From Aquincola tertiaricarbonis (GTDB lineage Bacteria; Pseudomonadota; Gammaproteobacteria; Burkholderiales; Burkholderiaceae_C), in assembly GCF_023573145.1 (NCBI RefSeq), contig NZ_CP097636.1:1488001-1552000 (forward strand): DNA of 64,000 nucleotides, read 5' to 3'. This document shows positions 42,832 to 56,140 of the stretch, piece by piece. The notes beneath the pieces are model-generated. The model saw only the letters and a list, made by a program, of their open reading frames with translations, had not been told where the DNA came from and ran no database searches. The translations under genes and the position numbers were made by a program. Position 1 is the first letter of the stretch. The number at the start of each line of letters is the position of its first letter.

Positions 42832-44313
42832 GTGCAACTGTTCCATCCCGACGAAATCCAGGTGCCCTCGGGCCACTTCATGGCCGGCCGACTGGTGCCC
42901 GATGCCGGCCGCCTGGCGGTGCGCCGACCCTCCGATGGCCAGGTGCACGACGAGCTGCCGCTGGCCGGCGCCGATGCGGTGGACGCGGCGGTGCGCGATG
43001 CCGACCACGCCTGGCGCCACAGCGACTGGGCGCGCCGCGCACCGCGCGAGCGGGCCCGCGTGCTGCGCCGCTGGGCCGACCTGGTGGAGGCCGATGTGGC
43101 CACGCTGGCCCGCATCGAGGCGGTGTGCTCCACCCGCCCGGTGCGCGACGCCATCGCCTGGGACGTGCCCTTCACCGCCGAGGGCCTGCGCTTTTTCGCC
43201 GAGTACGCCGACAAGCTGGGCGGCGACGTGGCGGCCACCCGCCACGACCAGCTGGGCATGGTGGTGGCCGAGCCCTACGGGGTGGTGGGCGCCATCACGC
43301 CCTGGAACTTCCCGCTGGTGATGGCTTCTTGGAAGGTGGGTGCGGCGCTGGCCGCCGGCAATGCGGTGGTGCTGAAGCCTTCGGAGATGACGCCGCATTC
43401 GGTGCTGCGGCTGGCCGAGCTGGCGGTGCAGGCCGGCGTGCCGCCGGGCCTCTTCAACATCGTGCAGGGCGATGGCCGCACTACCGGCGATGCGCTGACC
43501 CGCCATCCGCTCGTCGGCAAGATGACCTTCACTGGCTCCACCCAGACCGGCGCCGCCATCATGGCCACCTGCGCGCTGCAAGGGCCCAAGCCGGCCACGC
43601 TGGAGCTGGGCGGCAAGAGCCCGCAGCTGGTGTTCGACGATGCGCCCGACCTCGACCGGCTGGCCGGCATCATCGCCGGTGCCATCACCGGCAATGCCGG
43701 CCAGGTGTGCGTGGCCGGCTCGCGGCTGATCGTGCAGCGCGGCATCGCCCAGGCGCTGGTCGAACGCATCGCCGCGCGCTTCGCGGCCCACCGGCCTGGC
43801 CCCACCTGGGACGACGAAGCCACGCTGCCGCCCATCATCTCGGCCGGCCAGGCCGATCGCATCGCCGGCATCGTCGAACGGGCGCAGGCCGCGGGCGCAC
43901 GGCTGCGCTGCGGCGGCGCGCTGTACGGCGGCACGCCCGGCGGCGCTTACTACCAGCCCACCTTGATCGAAGGCGTCGATGACGGCAACCCCGCGGTGCA
44001 GGAAGAGATCTTCGGCCCGGTGCTCACGGTGCAGACCTTCGACGACGAGGCCGAGGGCCTGGCCCTGGCCGCGCACGAGCGCTATGGCCTGGCGGCCGGC
44101 GTGCACACCGCCGACATCGGCAAGGCCTTGCGCGCGATGCGCGGCATCGCCGCCGGCACCGTGTGGATCAACCGCTATGGCCGCAGCAACGACTTCGTGA
44201 TTCCCACCGGCGGCTACCACCAGTCGGGCATCGGCAAGGACCTGGGCCGCCAGGCCGTGGAGGCCAACCTGCGCTTCAAAAGCGTGCTCATCGACTTCGC
44301 CGCCGCCCCCTGA
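42832..44313 (+). CDS. NAD(P)-dependent aldehyde dehydrogenase (PuuC/betaine-aldehyde type)
   Basis: GTG start, 493 aa. Catalytic residues of the ALDH superfamily: N159 in TPWNFP, E258 in LELGGKSP and C293 in GQVCVAGS. The cofactor loop is FTGSTQTG. The substrate is probably an aminoaldehyde produced by the oxidase or aminotransferase of the region. First gene of the rightward operon; 159 bases of non-coding sequence with a GGGGC/GCCCC inverted pair separate it from the HAD gene. Confidence 0.92.
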   Translation: MQLFHPDEIQVPSGHFMAGRLVPDAGRLAVRRPSDGQVHDELPLAGADAVDAAVRDADHAWRHSDWARRAPRERARVLRRWADLVEADVATLARIEAVCSTRPVRDAIAWDVPFTAEGLRFFAEYADKLGGDVAATRHDQLGMVVAEPYGVVGAITPWNFPLVMASWKVGAALAAGNAVVLKPSEMTPHSVLRLAELAVQAGVPPGLFNIVQGDGRTTGDALTRHPLVGKMTFTGSTQTGAAIMATCALQGPKPATLELGGKSPQLVFDDAPDLDRLAGIIAGAITGNAGQVCVAGSRLIVQRGIAQALVERIAARFAAHRPGPTWDDEATLPPIISAGQADRIAGIVERAQAAGARLRCGGALYGGTPGGAYYQPTLIEGVDDGNPAVQEEIFGPVLTVQTFDDEAEGLALAAHERYGLAAGVHTADIGKALRAMRGIAAGTVWINRYGRSNDFVIPTGGYHQSGIGKDLGRQAVEANLRFKSVLIDFAAAP

Positions 44314-44472
44314 AGGGGCACCCGCGCACGCCTGCTGGGCACACCGCATGGCATGCCGTCGGGGCCCCTTGAAACCACAGCTTCACTGCGCCGGCCCCGG
44401 CCAATACCCCACAACCCAGCGGCGGACGCATGCTGGAATGACACCGAGATGACCAACCAAGGAACTGCAGTC

Positions 44473-45138
44473 ATGGCCTTCCGACCCAAGTACATCACCT
44501 TCGATTGCTACGGCACGCTGACCCGTTTCCGCATGGGCGACATGGCCCGCGAGATGTTCGCCGACCGCATTCCGGCCGAGCGCATGGAACAGTTCATCGC
44601 CGACTTCTCGGCCTACCGCTTCGACGAGGTGCTGGGCGACTGGCAGCCCTATGAGGTGGTGCTGAAGAACGCGGTGCGCCGGCTGTGCAAGAAGTGGGGC
44701 ATCCAGTACTTCGACCACGAGGCCCAGCAGTACTACGACGCCGTGCCCACCTGGGGCCCGCATGCCGACGTGCCCGCCGGCCTGGCCAAGGTGGCCAAGG
44801 AGATTCCGCTGGTCATCCTGTCCAACGCCTCGGACGACCAGATCCAGCGCAACGTGGCCCAGCTGGGCGCGCCCTTCCACCGCGTGTACACCGCGCAGCA
44901 GGCCCAGGCCTACAAGCCGCGCCTGAAGGCCTTCGAGTACATGATCGACTCACTGGGCTGCAAGCCCGAAGACCTGCTGCACGTTTCGTCCAGCCTGCGC
45001 TACGACCTGATGTCGGCCGACGACCTGGGCATCGTGAACAAGGTCTTCGTCAACCGCGGCCATGGCCCGGGCAACCCGGCCTACCGCTACACCGAGATCG
45101 CCGACATCGGCGGCCTGGCCGGCGTGGTCGGTCTGTAA
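44473..45138 (+). CDS. HAD hydrolase, type II haloacid dehalogenase-like
   Basis: Encodes 221 aa. I chose ATG 44473, which has AAGGA upstream; ATG 44449 in frame is possible. The nucleophile is D11 in ITFDCYGTL, with VILSNASDDQIQ and YKPRLKAFEYMI (Lys) and HVSSSLRYDLMSADDLGI near the end. This resembles L-2-haloacid dehalogenases, but the family includes many uncharacterised hydrolases commonly found beside gamma-glutamylputrescine-oxidase-like genes. True dehalogenation is unproven here. It lies 29 bases upstream of the FAD oxidase gene. Confidence 0.86.
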   Translation: MAFRPKYITFDCYGTLTRFRMGDMAREMFADRIPAERMEQFIADFSAYRFDEVLGDWQPYEVVLKNAVRRLCKKWGIQYFDHEAQQYYDAVPTWGPHADVPAGLAKVAKEIPLVILSNASDDQIQRNVAQLGAPFHRVYTAQQAQAYKPRLKAFEYMIDSLGCKPEDLLHVSSSLRYDLMSADDLGIVNKVFVNRGHGPGNPAYRYTEIADIGGLAGVVGL

Positions 45139-45167
45139 GCCTTTCACTGCACAAGCCGCGAGCCCCC

Positions 45168-46460
45168 ATGAAGCTGGACGCCTACTGGACCGACTCCGCC
45201 CCGGCCTTCACGCCGGCCGAGCGGCCGCTGCCTGCCCAGGTGGATGTGGCCATCGTCGGGGCCGGCTTCACCGGCCTGTCGGCGGCGCGGGCACTGGCTC
45301 GCCGCGGCGCCCGCGTGCTGGTGCTGGAAGCCGGCCACCGCGTGGCGGCCGAAGCCTCGGGCCGCAATGGCGGCCATGTGAACAACGGGCTGGCGGTGGA
45401 CTACGCCGAGGTGGCCGCCAAGGTGGGCCCCGAGACCGCCCGCCGCTGGTACCACGCCTACGATTCGGCCGTGGACAGCGTGGCCCGCGTGGTGCAGGAA
45501 GAGGGCATCGACTGCGACTTCCTGCGCCACGGCAAGCTCAAGCTGGCCACCCGGCCGCAGCACATGGATGCCCTGTCCCGCAGCGCCGAACGGCTGGTGC
45601 GCGACGGCGTGGACACCGACGTGGAAGTGCTGGGCGCCGACCGCGTGCGCGCCGAGGTGCAGAGCGAGCGCTTCCACGGCGGCCTGCTGTACAAGCGCAG
45701 CGGCCAGATGCACATGGGCCGCTTCGCCCGCGGCCTGGCCGAGGCGGCCCAGCGCCATGGCGCGCAGATCGTGCTGGGCACCGAGGTGCAGCGGCTGCAG
45801 CGCATCGGCCGCAGCCAGGCGCACCAGGTGCACACCGCCCGCGGCGCCGTGAAGGCCGCCCAGGTGCTGGTGGCCACCGGTGCCACGCGGCATGGCGGCT
45901 ATGGCAGCTTCGGCTGGCTGCGTCGGCGCATCGTGCCCATCGGCAGCTTCATCGTGGTCACCGAGCCGCTGGGCGCCGAACGGGCGCAGGCGCTGCTGGC
46001 CGGCCGCCGCACCTACACCACGGTGGCCAACATCCACCACTACTTCCGGCTCACGGCCGACCACCGGCTGGTGTTCGGCGGCCGTGCGCGCTTTGCCATC
46101 AGCAGCCCACAGTCCGATGCGGCCAGCGGCGAGATCCTGCGCCAGGGCCTGGCCGAGACCTTCCCGCAGCTGGGCCAGGTGCGCCTGGACTACTGCTGGG
46201 GCGGCCTGGTCGACATGACGCAGGACCGGCTGCCGCACGCCGGCGAGCGCGACGGGCTCTTCTATTCGATGGGCTACAGCGGCCATGGCACCCAGATGTC
46301 GGTGCACATGGGCGACTGCATGGCCCGCGTGATGGCCGGCGAGGCCGCCGCCAACCCCTGGCAGGGCCGCCATTGGCCCGCCATTCCCGGCCACTTCGGC
46401 CCGCCCTGGTTCCTGCCCGCGGTGGGCCTGTACTACCGCCTGAAAGACCGGCTGGCCTGA
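45168..46460 (+). CDS. FAD-dependent oxidase, gamma-glutamylputrescine oxidase-like (PuuB family)
   Basis: Encodes 430 aa from the ATG at 45168. The PuuB-type N-terminus is YWTDSAPAFTPAERPLPAQVDVAIVGAGFTGLSAARAL with the FAD motif at 31-36, then ASGRNGGHVNNG. YSMGYSGHGTQMSVHMGDCMARVM is present at the C-terminus. These enzymes oxidise a primary or secondary amine to an aldehyde with peroxide formation. No glutamate-putrescine ligase (PuuA) lies in the window, so the true substrate may be another amine delivered by the adjacent ABC importer. Confidence 0.88.
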   Translation: MKLDAYWTDSAPAFTPAERPLPAQVDVAIVGAGFTGLSAARALARRGARVLVLEAGHRVAAEASGRNGGHVNNGLAVDYAEVAAKVGPETARRWYHAYDSAVDSVARVVQEEGIDCDFLRHGKLKLATRPQHMDALSRSAERLVRDGVDTDVEVLGADRVRAEVQSERFHGGLLYKRSGQMHMGRFARGLAEAAQRHGAQIVLGTEVQRLQRIGRSQAHQVHTARGAVKAAQVLVATGATRHGGYGSFGWLRRRIVPIGSFIVVTEPLGAERAQALLAGRRTYTTVANIHHYFRLTADHRLVFGGRARFAISSPQSDAASGEILRQGLAETFPQLGQVRLDYCWGGLVDMTQDRLPHAGERDGLFYSMGYSGHGTQMSVHMGDCMARVMAGEAAANPWQGRHWPAIPGHFGPPWFLPAVGLYYRLKDRLA

Positions 46461-46520
46461 TCCCTGTTCCCGTTCCCGTTCGTCCGCCACCCACCTCGAC
46501 CTTCTCAGGAGCATGCAAAC

Positions 46521-48137
46521 ATGAGCGACCGCAACAAGCTCGCGCAACTCGTTGGCCCCGGCGACAGCCTGCGCATGATGGACGCGCTGCGGCGCGGCGC
46601 CACCCGCCGCGACATCCTGACGATGCTGATGGCCGGCGGCATGCAGGCCACGCTGGCCGGCAGCCTGGCCGGGGTGGCGGTGTCGGCCCATGCGCAGACG
46701 CCGCGGCGCGGCGGCAAGATCCGCGTGGCCGGCGCCACCGCAGCGGTGACCGACACGCTGGACCCGGCCAAGCAGTCGAACCAGACCGACTACTCGCGCG
46801 GCAACATGCTCTACAACGGCCTGTTCTCGCTGGACGGCAGCCTGTCGCCGCAGCCGGCGCTGGCCGAGTCGTTCAACACCAAGGACGCCAAGACCTGGGT
46901 GTTCACGCTGCGCAAGGGCGTCACCTTCCACGACGGCAAGGCGCTGGCCCCGGCCGACGTGGTGTTCTCGCTGATGCGCCACAAGGACCCGGCCACCGCC
47001 TCCAAGGCCAAGGTGCTGGCCGACCAGATCGAGAGCGTCAAGGCCACCGGCCCGCAGGAAGTGACGGTGGTGCTGACCGCCCCCAATGCCGACCTGCCGG
47101 TGATCCTGGGCACCTTCCACTTCCACATCGTCAAGGAAGGCACCACCGACTTCGCGGCCGGCATCGGCACCGGGCCCTACAAGCTCAAGGAGTTCAAGCC
47201 CGGCGTGCGCTCGGTCGTGGTGCGCAACGAGGCCTACTGGAAGCCCGGCAAGCCCTACCTCGACGAGATCGAGTTCGTCGGCATCGGCGACGAAGGCGCC
47301 CGTGTCAATGCGCTGCTGTCGGGCGGCATGGACCTGGTGGCCTCGGTCAACCCGCGCTCGGTGGCGCGGGTCAAGGACACGCCGGGCTACGGCATCTTCA
47401 CCACCCAGTCGGGCCAGTACTCCGACCTCATCATGCGCAAGGACGTGGGGCCGGGCACCAACCCCGACTTCATCCTGGCGATGAAGCACCTGTTCGACCG
47501 TGAGCAGATGAAGAAGTCGGTGGCGCTGGACTACGCCGTGCTGGCCAACGACCAGCCGATCGACCCCACCAACCGCTTCTACTTCGCCGGCCTGCCGCAG
47601 CGCACCTTCGACCTCGACAAGGCCAAGTTCCACCTGCAGAAGTCGGGCGTCACCGGCAAGGTGCCGGTGGTCACCTCGCCGGCGGCCATGTACTCGACCG
47701 AGATCGCGCTGGTGATGCAGCAGGCGGCGCAGCGCATCGGCCTGGACCTGGACGTCAAGCGCATGCCGGCCGATGGCTACTGGTCCAACCACTGGCTCAA
47801 CAGCCCGGTGGGCTTCGGCAACGTCAACCCGCGCCCCAGCGCCGACACGCTGCTGACGCAGTTCTTCAAGTCCGACGCAGCCTGGAACGAATCTCGCTGG
47901 AAGAGCGACAAGTTCGACCAACTGCTGCTGGCCTCGCGCGCTGAAACCGACCTCGCCAAGCGCAAGCAGATGTACGCCGATATGCAGACCATGATCCACC
48001 AGGAAGCCGGCATCGGCATCCCGCTGTTCCTGGCCAGCATCGACGGGCACAGCAGCAAGTTGAAGGGCCTGTCGCCCATCCCGCTGGGTGGGCTGATGGG
48101 TTACGCGTTCGCCGAGAACGTCTGGCTGGAAGCCTGA
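46521..48137 (+). CDS. Dipeptide-type ABC transporter substrate-binding protein
   Basis: Encodes 538 aa. The N-terminus carries a twin-arginine-like signal (RRGATRRDILTMLMAGGMQATLAGSLAGVAVSAHAQ), consistent with Tat or Sec export. The mature domain is of the DppA/OppA class (family 5): ADVVFSLMRHKDP, GTGPYKLKEFKPGVRSVVVRNEAYWKPGKPYLDEIEFVGIGDEGARVNALLSGGMDLV. Such proteins bind peptides, opines, amines or similar compounds. The permeases and ATPase follow directly, so this is the receptor of a complete importer. Confidence 0.92.
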   Translation: MSDRNKLAQLVGPGDSLRMMDALRRGATRRDILTMLMAGGMQATLAGSLAGVAVSAHAQTPRRGGKIRVAGATAAVTDTLDPAKQSNQTDYSRGNMLYNGLFSLDGSLSPQPALAESFNTKDAKTWVFTLRKGVTFHDGKALAPADVVFSLMRHKDPATASKAKVLADQIESVKATGPQEVTVVLTAPNADLPVILGTFHFHIVKEGTTDFAAGIGTGPYKLKEFKPGVRSVVVRNEAYWKPGKPYLDEIEFVGIGDEGARVNALLSGGMDLVASVNPRSVARVKDTPGYGIFTTQSGQYSDLIMRKDVGPGTNPDFILAMKHLFDREQMKKSVALDYAVLANDQPIDPTNRFYFAGLPQRTFDLDKAKFHLQKSGVTGKVPVVTSPAAMYSTEIALVMQQAAQRIGLDLDVKRMPADGYWSNHWLNSPVGFGNVNPRPSADTLLTQFFKSDAAWNESRWKSDKFDQLLLASRAETDLAKRKQMYADMQTMIHQEAGIGIPLFLASIDGHSSKLKGLSPIPLGGLMGYAFAENVWLEA

Positions 48138-48193
48138 CGCGTCTTTGCACCTACCAAGCCGTACTTCCACGCCGCACGCCAGGAGCACCGCCG

Positions 48194-49150
48194 ATGAACT
48201 TCCTGATCCTCAAGCTGCTGGGCCAGCGGGTGGCGCTGGCGCTGCTGTCGCTGCTGGCGGTGTCGGTGGTGGTGTTCGCGATCACCTCTGTGCTGCCCGG
48301 CGACGCGGCGCAGGAACAGCTGGGCCAGGAAGCCACGCCCGAGGCGCTGGCCGCCTTGCGCGCTCAGATGGGCCTGGACGTGCCCGGCCCGGTGCGCTAC
48401 GGCCGCTGGCTGGCCGGCCTGGTCACCGGCAACCCCGGCACCAGCTCGGTCACGCAGATGCCGGTGGCCGAACTGGTGGCCAGCCGGCTGCCCAACTCGC
48501 TGTTGCTGGCGGCGGTCACCGCGCTGTTCTCGGTGCCCATCGCGCTCACGCTGGGCATTGCCTCGGCGGTGTGGCGCGGCTCCTGGTTCGACCGCGCGGC
48601 TTCGTCGGCCGCGGTGGGCGTGGTGTCGGTGCCCGAGTTCCTGGTGGCCACGCTGGCGGTGCTGGTGTTCGCGGTCAAGCTGCGCTGGCTGCCGGCGCTG
48701 TCGTACGTGTCCGAGATCGACTCGCTGGGCCAGATGCTCAAGGCCTTCGCGATGCCGGTGCTCAGCCTGTGCTGCGTGATCGTGGCGCAGATGATGCGCA
48801 TGACCCGCGCCGCGGTGATCGACCAGCTGGAAGCGCCCTACATCGAGATGGTGCGGCTCAAGGGAGCCTCGCCGATGCGCATGGTGCTGGCGCATGCGCT
48901 GCCCAATGCCATCGGGCCCATCGCCAATGCGGTGGCGCTGAGCCTGTCGTACCTGCTGGGCGGGGTCATCATCATCGAGACCATCTTCAACTACCCCGGC
49001 ATCGCCAAGCTGATGGTCGATGGCGTCAGCCAGCGCGACATGCCGCTGGTGCTGGCCTGCGCCATGATCTTCTGCACCGGCTATCTGCTGCTCGTCACGC
49101 TGGCCGACCTGTGCGCCATCGTGGCCAACCCGCGCCTGCGGCACCAATGA
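48194..49150 (+). CDS. ABC transporter permease (DppB type)
   Basis: Encodes 318 aa, six membrane helices. It has the DppB N-terminus (ILKLLGQRVALALLSLLAVSVVVFAITSVLPGDAA) and the ATPase-docking loop PYIEMVRLKGASPMRMVLAHALPNAIGPIANAVALSLSYLLGGVIIIETIFNYPGIAKLM. A Shine-Dalgarno-like AGGAGCACC precedes the ATG. Its stop overlaps an ATG of the next permease. Confidence 0.93.
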   Translation: MNFLILKLLGQRVALALLSLLAVSVVVFAITSVLPGDAAQEQLGQEATPEALAALRAQMGLDVPGPVRYGRWLAGLVTGNPGTSSVTQMPVAELVASRLPNSLLLAAVTALFSVPIALTLGIASAVWRGSWFDRAASSAAVGVVSVPEFLVATLAVLVFAVKLRWLPALSYVSEIDSLGQMLKAFAMPVLSLCCVIVAQMMRMTRAAVIDQLEAPYIEMVRLKGASPMRMVLAHALPNAIGPIANAVALSLSYLLGGVIIIETIFNYPGIAKLMVDGVSQRDMPLVLACAMIFCTGYLLLVTLADLCAIVANPRLRHQ

Positions 49151-49179
49151 CCATGCCCGCCGCTCGAGAGGCTCCCGCC

Positions 49180-50115
49180 ATGCACACATCCACCACCGCT
49201 GCGGCCCCGGCTGCCCTGGGGCTGCCGGTCGGCCCCGCCACACCGGCCGCGGCCGCCTTGCCGGCCGAAGCCGCCCCAGCCACCGCGGCGCCCCGGCGGC
49301 GCCGCCGCTTCGGCTGGGGCGGCCTGCTAGGCGCAGCGGTGCTGCTGTTCTGGCTGCTGGCGGCCGCCTTCGGCCCCAGCCTGATGCAGCACGACATGAG
49401 CGCGATGGGCAATGGCGGCGTGTTCGCCCCGGCCAGCGCCCAGCACTGGCTGGGCACCGACTACCTGGGCCGCGACATGCTGGCGCGGGTGATCGACGGC
49501 GCCCGCTACACCGTGGGCGTGGCCCTGCTGGCCACGCTGCTGGCCAGCGGCATCGGCACCACGCTGGCGCTGCTGGCCGCGGCCACCGGCGGCTGGGTGG
49601 ACGCGCTGCTCAGCCGCACGCTGGACACGCTCACCGCCATTCCCAGCAAGATGTTCGCGCTGATCATCGTCGCGGGCTTCGGCTCTTCCATCGTGGTGCT
49701 GGTGCTCACCGCCGCGGTCATCTACGTGCCCGGTGCCTACCGCATCGCCCGTTCGCTGGCGGTCAACATCAACGCGATGGACTACGTGACCGTGGCCCGC
49801 AGCCGGGGCGAGGGCACGCTCTACATCATGCTGCGCGAGATCGCGCCCAACATCGTGGGTCCGATGCTGGCCGACCTGGGGCTGCGCTTCGTCTACATCG
49901 TGCTGCTGCTGGCGGGCCTGAGCTTCCTGGGCCTGGGCGTGCAGCCGCCGGCCGCCGACTGGGGCTCGCTGGTGCGCGAGAACATCGGCGCACTGGCCGA
50001 GGGCCGCGCCGCGGTGCTGGCCCCGGCCATCGCCATCGCCAGCCTCACCATCGCGGTGAACCTGGTCATCGACAACCTGCCAGGGCGCCTGGCCAGAGAA
50101 CGGGGAGCACGCTGA
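49180..50115 (+). CDS. ABC transporter permease (DppC type)
   Basis: Encodes 311 aa from the ATG at 49180 with GAGG 8 bases upstream; the in-frame ATG at 49147, overlapping the previous stop, would add 11 residues. An unusual Ala/Pro-rich cytoplasmic leader of about 40 residues precedes the first helix. Then comes the DppC pattern: APASAQHWLGTDYLGRDMLARVIDGARYTVGVAL, YVTVARSRGEGTLYIMLREIAPNIVGPML and LSFLGLGVQPPAADWGSL. It pairs with the preceding permease. Confidence 0.92.
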   Translation: MHTSTTAAAPAALGLPVGPATPAAAALPAEAAPATAAPRRRRRFGWGGLLGAAVLLFWLLAAAFGPSLMQHDMSAMGNGGVFAPASAQHWLGTDYLGRDMLARVIDGARYTVGVALLATLLASGIGTTLALLAAATGGWVDALLSRTLDTLTAIPSKMFALIIVAGFGSSIVVLVLTAAVIYVPGAYRIARSLAVNINAMDYVTVARSRGEGTLYIMLREIAPNIVGPMLADLGLRFVYIVLLLAGLSFLGLGVQPPAADWGSLVRENIGALAEGRAAVLAPAIAIASLTIAVNLVIDNLPGRLARERGAR

Positions 50116-51760
50116 TGGGCGCTTCAGTGCAGGTGCAGGGCCTCACCATCGAGGCCGGCGGCCAGACGCTGGTCGACCGGCTCAGCTTCCACATCCAGCC
50201 CGGCGAGGTGCTGGCGCTGATCGGTGAATCGGGCTCGGGCAAGACCACCACCGCGCTGGCGCTGATGGGCTATGCGCGCCATGGCTGCAGCATCACCGGC
50301 GGCAGCGTGCGCATCGGCGAGACCGACGTGCTGCACCTGTCGCCCGCCGGCCAGCGCGCGCTGCGCGGGCGCCGCGTGGCCTACATCGCGCAAAGTGCGG
50401 CGGCTTCGTTCAACCCGTCGCGCACGGTGATGGACCAGGTGGTGGAACCGGCCTGCATCCACCGGTTGATGCCCCGCGCAGAGGCCGAGGTCAAGGCCGT
50501 GCAGCTGTTCCGCGAACTGGCGTTGCCCGACCCCGAACACATCGGCGATCGCTACCCCCACCAGGTGTCAGGCGGCCAGCTGCAGCGGCTGATGGCGGCG
50601 ATGGCGCTGATCGCCGACCCCGACCTGGTGATCCTCGATGAGCCCACCACCGCGCTGGACGTGACCACGCAGATCGAGGTGTTGCGCGCCTTTCGCCGCG
50701 TGGTGCGCGACCGCAAGGCCACTGCCGTGTACGTGAGCCACGACCTGGCGGTGGTGGCGCAGATGGCCGACCACATCCTGGTGCTGCGCAACGGCGTGAT
50801 GCAGGAACTGGCGCCCACCGGCCAGCTGCTGGAAGCGCCGGCGGCCGACTACACCCGCAGCCTGCTGGCCGCCGCCCGCCCGGTGCCGCGCGGCGGCGGC
50901 GCGATGTCGGCCGACGGCCAGCTGCTGCTGGAAGTGCGCGGCCTGTGCGCGGGCTATGGTCCGCTGGATGCGCAGGGCAAGCCGGCCAAGCCCATCCTGG
51001 AGGACATCGACCTCAAGCTCTACCGCGGCCAGGCCATCGGCGTCATCGGCGAATCGGGCTCGGGCAAGACCACGCTGGCGCGTGCGGTCGCCGGGCTGGT
51101 GGCGCCCAGTGCGGGCCACATCCTGTTCAACGGCCGCTACCTCAAGCCCACGGTGGCGCAGCGCACGCAGGAAGAGCTGCGCCAGGTGCAGATCGTCTTC
51201 CAGATGGCCGACACCGCGCTCAATCCTTCGCACCCCATCGAGCGCATCCTGGCCCGGCCGCTGCAGTTCTACAAGGGCCTGCGCGGCGCTGCGCTGCAAA
51301 AGCGCATCCATGAGCTGCTCGACCTGGTGAAGCTGCCGCGCAGCGTGGTGGGCCGCCTGCCCGGCGGCCTGTCGGGCGGGCAGAAGCAACGTGTGAACCT
51401 GGCCCGGGCCCTGGCGGCCGACCCCGACCTGATCCTGTGCGACGAGGTGACCTCGGCCCTCGACACGGTGGTGGGCGCCGCGGTGCTGGACCTGATCGCC
51501 GACCTGCGGCGCGAGCTGGGCGTGTCCTACCTCTTCATCAGCCACGACCTGCACACCGTCAAGGCGGTGTGCGACGAGATCGTGGTGATGCAGCACGGCC
51601 GCAAGCTGGCCCAGGTGGCACGCGCCGATTTCGACCGTGGCGACCACCACCCCTACTACCAGCTGCTGGAACGCTCGGTGCCCGAGCTGCGCCGCGGCTG
51701 GCTCGACGAGATGCACCCGGCCCCCGTGGCCAACGCCGCTGCCCACGCAGCCTCCCTCTG

Positions 51761-51761
<1 letters not shown>
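50115..51761 (+). CDS. ABC transporter ATP-binding protein with two ATPase domains (DppD-DppF fusion)
   Basis: Encodes 548 aa containing two full ATPase domains. Domain 1 (about 5-260) has GESGSGKTT, SGGQLQRLMAAMAL, LVILDEPTTALD and VYVSHDLAVVAQ. Domain 2 (about 272-530) has GESGSGKTT, LSGGQKQRVNLARAL, LILCDEVTSALD and LFISHDLHTVKAVC. Domain 2 has DEVTSALD instead of DEPTSALD. The fusion replaces the usual two separate genes and resembles NikDE/YejF-type fusions. The ATG overlaps the permease stop by one base. Confidence 0.94.
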
Positions 51762-53266
<1,505 letters not shown>

Positions 53267-53332
53267 CCGCGCCCCGCTTCGGCGCCGGGCCCCGGCTATG
53301 CTGTGGCCCATGGGTGATCCGGAGTCCTTGCA

Positions 53333-54777
53333 TTGAAGTCGCTGCGTGGCCAGCTCACGCTGTTCTGGCTGATTCTGCTGACCGTGTGCGTGGGGCTGGC
53401 GCTGGTGATGGTGCTGCTGTTCCGGCACAGCGCGGGGCTGCAGATCCGCGAGGCCCAGGACCAGGCCGCGGCGGCCTGCGGTGCCATCGCGCAGCGCTAC
53501 GCCAAGTCCTTGAACGACCCGCGGCAGGCCGAGCCGCAGCTCGACCTGCTGCAGGTGCTGCTGCAGCTGGTGCTGGTCTCCGAGCCGCATGTGGAAGGCG
53601 GCGTGTGGCGCGCGGGGCAGGGCTTCATCGCCTATGCCTACCCCACCTATGAAGGCACCAGCGTCAAGCGCGACGTGCCCGAGGCCGAGCAGGCCCACAT
53701 CGCGACGCTGTCGCAGGTGGTGGCGCGCACCCAGCAGGCCGATACCGACGTCATCCGCGCCTCGCGCGAGGCCTTGATCGTCTCGGCCTGCCCGTTGCAG
53801 TCGCCGGGGCAGGACCTGGCGGCCTGGACCATGACCCGCACCTCGCTGGCCACGCTGGATGCGCAGCGCAGCCTGCGCTGGGGCCTGGGCGCCCTGCTGG
53901 CCTTCGTGCTGGCTTCGGGCCTGTGGCTGGGCACCATCGTGCTGCGCGGGCGCCGCCACCTGCAGCGGCTGCAGGCGCAGCTGGCCCAGGCCGATGGCAG
54001 CGAGGCGGCGCCGCCGATCAGCCCCACCGGCCTGCGTGAGCTGGATGCGCTGATCCAGAGCCTGAACGACTACCGCGCCCGCTTCGAGGTGGCCCGCGAC
54101 CAGCTGCGGGATGCGGAACGCAGCCGCTCGCGCGACCAGCGGCTGGCCGCGCTGGGCCGCATGACCGGCGGCATCGCGCACGAGATCCGCAACCCGATCG
54201 CCGCGATGCGGCTGAAGGCCGAGAACGCGCTGGCCGGGCCGCCCGAGCGGCAACCGCAGGCGTTGCAGCTCATCCTCGACCAGGTGGCGCGGCTCGATGG
54301 CCTGGTGCAAAGCCTGCTGGCCGTGGTGCAGCCGCTGAACCTGCAGCTGCAGCCGGTGGCGCTGGACGAGTTTGCCCGCCAGCGCCTGGCCACCGCGCAG
54401 CCGCAGGCCGAGCGGCGCCAGGTGACGCTGGTGCTGACGCTGGCTGAACCGCGGTGCGCGCAGCTCGACCCCACCCACCTGGCCCGCGCCATCGACAACC
54501 TGCTGGACAACGCCGTGCGCCATGCGCCGGCCGGCAGCAGGGTCGAGCTGGCCGTCGGCCCCACCTCGGGCGGGCGCCTGAGGCTGGCGGTGCGCGACCA
54601 CGGCCCCGGCGTGCCCGCCGAGCTGCAGGGCCAGCTGTTCGAGCCCTTTGCCACCGGCCGGCCCGACGGCACCGGGCTGGGCCTGGCGCTGGCGCGCGAG
54701 GTGGCCCTGGCCCACGGCGGCGAGCTGCGGCATGAGGCGCCGGCCGAGGGCGGCGCCTGCTTCACGATGGAGCTGCC

Positions 54778-54793
<16 letters not shown>
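53333..54793 (+). CDS. Sensor histidine kinase
   Basis: TTG start with GGAG 8 bases upstream, 486 aa. The first membrane helix is at about 8-30, a periplasmic sensor at about 31-180 and a second helix at about 183-204. A linker follows, then the phosphoacceptor H283 in GGIAHEIRNPIAAMR, the N-box DNLLDNAVRHAP, G1 DHGPGVP and G2 GTGLGLALAREVA. It has the NtrB/AtoS-like HisKA subtype and pairs with the sigma-54 regulator that overlaps its last 16 bases. The sensor domain is not a recognised type to me; ligands may be periplasmic. Confidence 0.92.
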
Positions 54794-56139
<1,346 letters not shown>

Positions 56140-56140
56140 C

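Noticed and set aside
44473-45138. Naming the HAD protein as an L-2-haloacid dehalogenase
   Set aside because: Only fold and motif similarity are visible; the context does not involve halogenated acids.
45144-48188. 1014-codon minus-strand frame opposite the FAD oxidase and binding-protein genes
   Set aside because: Shadow of two well-supported rightward genes, with no family motifs.
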